Positions 6,801-7,455 of a DNA stretch of 7,455 nt are shown here, one piece after another. The translations under genes and the position numbers were made by a program. Each line of letters opens with the position of its first letter. Position 1 is the first letter of the stretch. Under the pieces are notes generated by a model, which worked only from the letters and a program-made list of their open reading frames with translations, was not told the origin of the DNA and did no database searches. The stretch is from an uncultured Planctomycetaceae bacterium (lineage in GTDB: Bacteria > Planctomycetota > Planctomycetia > Pirellulales > Thermoguttaceae), in contig CAMZHY010000170.1 of assembly GCA_947307005.1 (NCBI GenBank), positions 1-7,455 of the forward strand, given 5' to 3'.

Positions 6801-7455
6801 TTTGGAGGAAACGATCGACGCGTTAATCGCGTCCAGCGCCGACCTCGTCAACACGAGCTTGCCGTTGCGCGCGCTGCGAAGCCGCTGCTCCTCTTCCGCG
6901 AGTTTGGCGTTGAGTTCTTCAAGCTCCTTGCGCAGCGACGTCACTTTGGAGTCGATTTCCGTCAGACGCGGGAGGTCTTCTTCGAGAATCGAAACGCGGG
7001 GCGCAAGTTCCGCGAGCGCGGGATCGACGGGAATCGCGTCGCGTTCGTCGCGCTTCGCGCGGTAGGCGTCGCGGAGTTCTTTAATCTTGGCGTTCGTTTC
7101 AGCGACGGCGGCGATAAGCGCGTCGCATTCGTCGACCGCGCTCTGCTCGACGGCGGGAACGTCGCCCATTTCGGCGAGCTCCTCGCGGCGATTCCGACGT
7201 TCGTCCCACGTCGACGCGACGTGGAGCGAAAGCTCTCGGAGCCGTTTCTGACGCTCCGCTTTATCGCGTCGGTCTTGGAGATTCGCGATCGCGTCGAGAA
7301 GCGACCGGCGTTCCTCGAGAAGACGCGCGTACTCGTTGAGATCGGAGCTCGCCTCGCTCGCGCGGCGGTTCGCGGCGTCGCGCTCGTTCAAGAGGTTGCG
7401 AAGAATCGAAGGCTTGTCCTTCGGATCGAGCGCGTCGTTGCGTTCGGAAACAATC
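3705..7455 (-). CDS. YhaN/SbcC-like membrane-anchored coiled-coil ATPase (5' end missing)
   Basis: The frame is open from the right edge, so the N-terminal half-head with Walker A lies off-window; 1249 residues are visible, numbered here from the codon at 7454. The family (YhaN/SbcC/Rad50-like) uses ATP to act on DNA ends, usually with a SbcD/YhaO-type nuclease. Charged heptad-like coiled coil fills about 1-345. Two transmembrane helices follow at about 350-372 and 376-394, where Rad50 would carry a CxxC zinc hook; no CxxC is present. A second coiled-coil region runs to about 765. The C-terminal ABC head has the signature LSRGT at 814-818, Walker B MPLIWDD at 841-847 (Asp-Asp rather than Asp-Glu, as I recall from YhaN-type proteins), the D-loop NFD at 851-853 and switch histidine 880 in FTCHEH. 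After about 892 comes a polar, probably disordered extension of some 360 residues. Its last 43 residues (1207-1249) hold 34 Asp/Glu. The TTG at 7391 is internal: the codons before it read as coding. The precise subfamily and any DNA-repair role are inferred. Confidence 0.88.
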   Translation of the reverse strand, partial: IVSERNDALDPKDKPSILRNLLNERDAANRRASEASSDLNEYARLLEERRSLLDAIANLQDRRDKAERQKRLRELSLHVASTWDERRNRREELAEMGDVPAVEQSAVDECDALIAAVAETNAKIKELRDAYRAKRDERDAIPVDPALAELAPRVSILEEDLPRLTEIDSKVTSLRKELEELNAKLAEEEQRLRSARNGKLVLTRSALDAINASIVSSKVEEERRNGATPAEIAVATLPNKLAESGATFKEIEDYKVPAKRVRKARLRLQKRRAELDQIRTRLNAIVAKLEEGLTSHGQKNLTEAIERSGALLSGLRRRIEIEKRVDEMATYRKELERQNHTLVENQAIVGPPLLLLGAGVVVGGLLFGLSLFYDRVDLVAGLIGLLVMIGCIFYKTTVERKNRLKLEDNQRRLGLLTKQLEQARAETAALDEKFPAPTNQPNLAFETRLQRAKAELAHFESLAPVEAQWRETTKLFRAQEEKVASAETAVKKSLKRWRAWLRGACLPETLKPKQVRELFARVEIADDLRARLASCATEIEYLGRERQGIVDRLDAAIALAPTKTFEDRSPFVVVPKLREALDEHADVLKERAELFDEMNRIKKACKKLLAVRRRQVRETRRFLAGFHLRTRKELVDAVARRSLYCSRVAALDVVEQRLAAGIGGFCQEDEIAALLDDPEVRAGIPAEIDSFNLRIDALDSELKGKLELSGRLGQQADAIAAKKGTIRDRFDAVALDLRFARMAALWQSRAVAGQMMEDIRRAYEKERQPETLREASRYLKRLTDGLYVNIWTPLGEDALFVDAANGETLDVAALSRGTRELLFIAIRLALVVSFEKHGVQMPLIWDDVLVNFDYRRAAIAAKLLFEFAKAGRQIFLFTCHEHICRLFLRLGSPVCVLPTSTDPKRRRFRVLTPLKKRIARGEAELVVNVAKPVELGPNFVEKSPVDADKTRFAVDGSDFESLRYPTDVYADEAVLRSGRDYRLASPNDAETFSFDGDVVDDSVAVVARASDQGDYGVNPDARNDERAFRADSDLAETACDAEIVADASDEVAPLATAVQASEPEPQRDESPRLEVASATFTATEEENADYSPVKREVEFDGGVASLRELSETSPVFTSKSSAKQAYEISADLINPEASSEEGVEAIQEVDDGVDYVTVDESAFEDVDSPDFDEWTKVFAEQVKQDDEPTEERFSDYFENVSVEGASEDDEEYSDDEEEEEDAEDEYEEEETDEYYDDEDEEEGEADEEE

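Noticed and set aside
7389..7391. TTG at 7391 as a real start of the ATPase.
   Set aside because: The frame stays open to the window edge with plausible coding residues, and the N-terminal ATPase half-head would be missing from a protein starting here.
1..7455. CRISPR array, tRNA/rRNA, insertion sequence or phage attachment site.
   Set aside because: No spaced palindromic repeats, no cloverleaf or rRNA-like segments, no terminal inverted repeats and no transposase or integrase motifs were seen on either strand.

Overview
The window looks like chromosomal DNA from a planctomycete (Planctomycetota, probably Pirellulales-like). The main evidence is a large secreted-type protein that combines an N-terminal LEPR-XLL-like motif (LESREML), FG-GAP repeats, a cohesin-like domain and dockerin-type repeats. 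That architecture is typical of the phylum, but the taxonomic call is an inference from it and from the GC-rich, GTCG/CGAC-heavy codon usage.

There are two large genes, both read on the minus strand. The upstream one (3705 to the right edge, 5' end cut off by the window) encodes a YhaN/SbcC-like coiled-coil ATPase. It has a transmembrane hairpin in the middle of its coiled coil, a clear C-terminal ABC-type half-head, and a C-terminal extension of about 360 residues ending in an almost purely Asp/Glu tail. It ends in an intrinsic terminator at 3618-3660. A 385-base intergenic stretch follows, with two TATAAT boxes facing the second gene. That gene (158-3319) encodes a 1053-residue extracellular-type protein with FG-GAP/VCBS-like beta-propeller repeats, a cohesin-like beta-sandwich and a dockerin-type pair of calcium loops. 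A long perfect-but-one hairpin with U-tracts on both sides (54-98) follows it and probably terminates transcription in both directions. The first 32 bases may be the last codons of a convergent plus-strand gene.

The terminator between the two genes and the separate promoter-like boxes argue that they are independent transcription units, so I see no functional link between them. The ATPase would act at the inner face of the cytoplasmic membrane on DNA, probably with a nuclease partner encoded off-window to the right if the usual YhaN/YhaO pairing holds. The propeller/dockerin protein would act outside the cytoplasm. I see no RNA genes, CRISPR array, insertion sequence or integration site. I do not see a clear new multi-gene system; the most notable points are the architectures of the two proteins.
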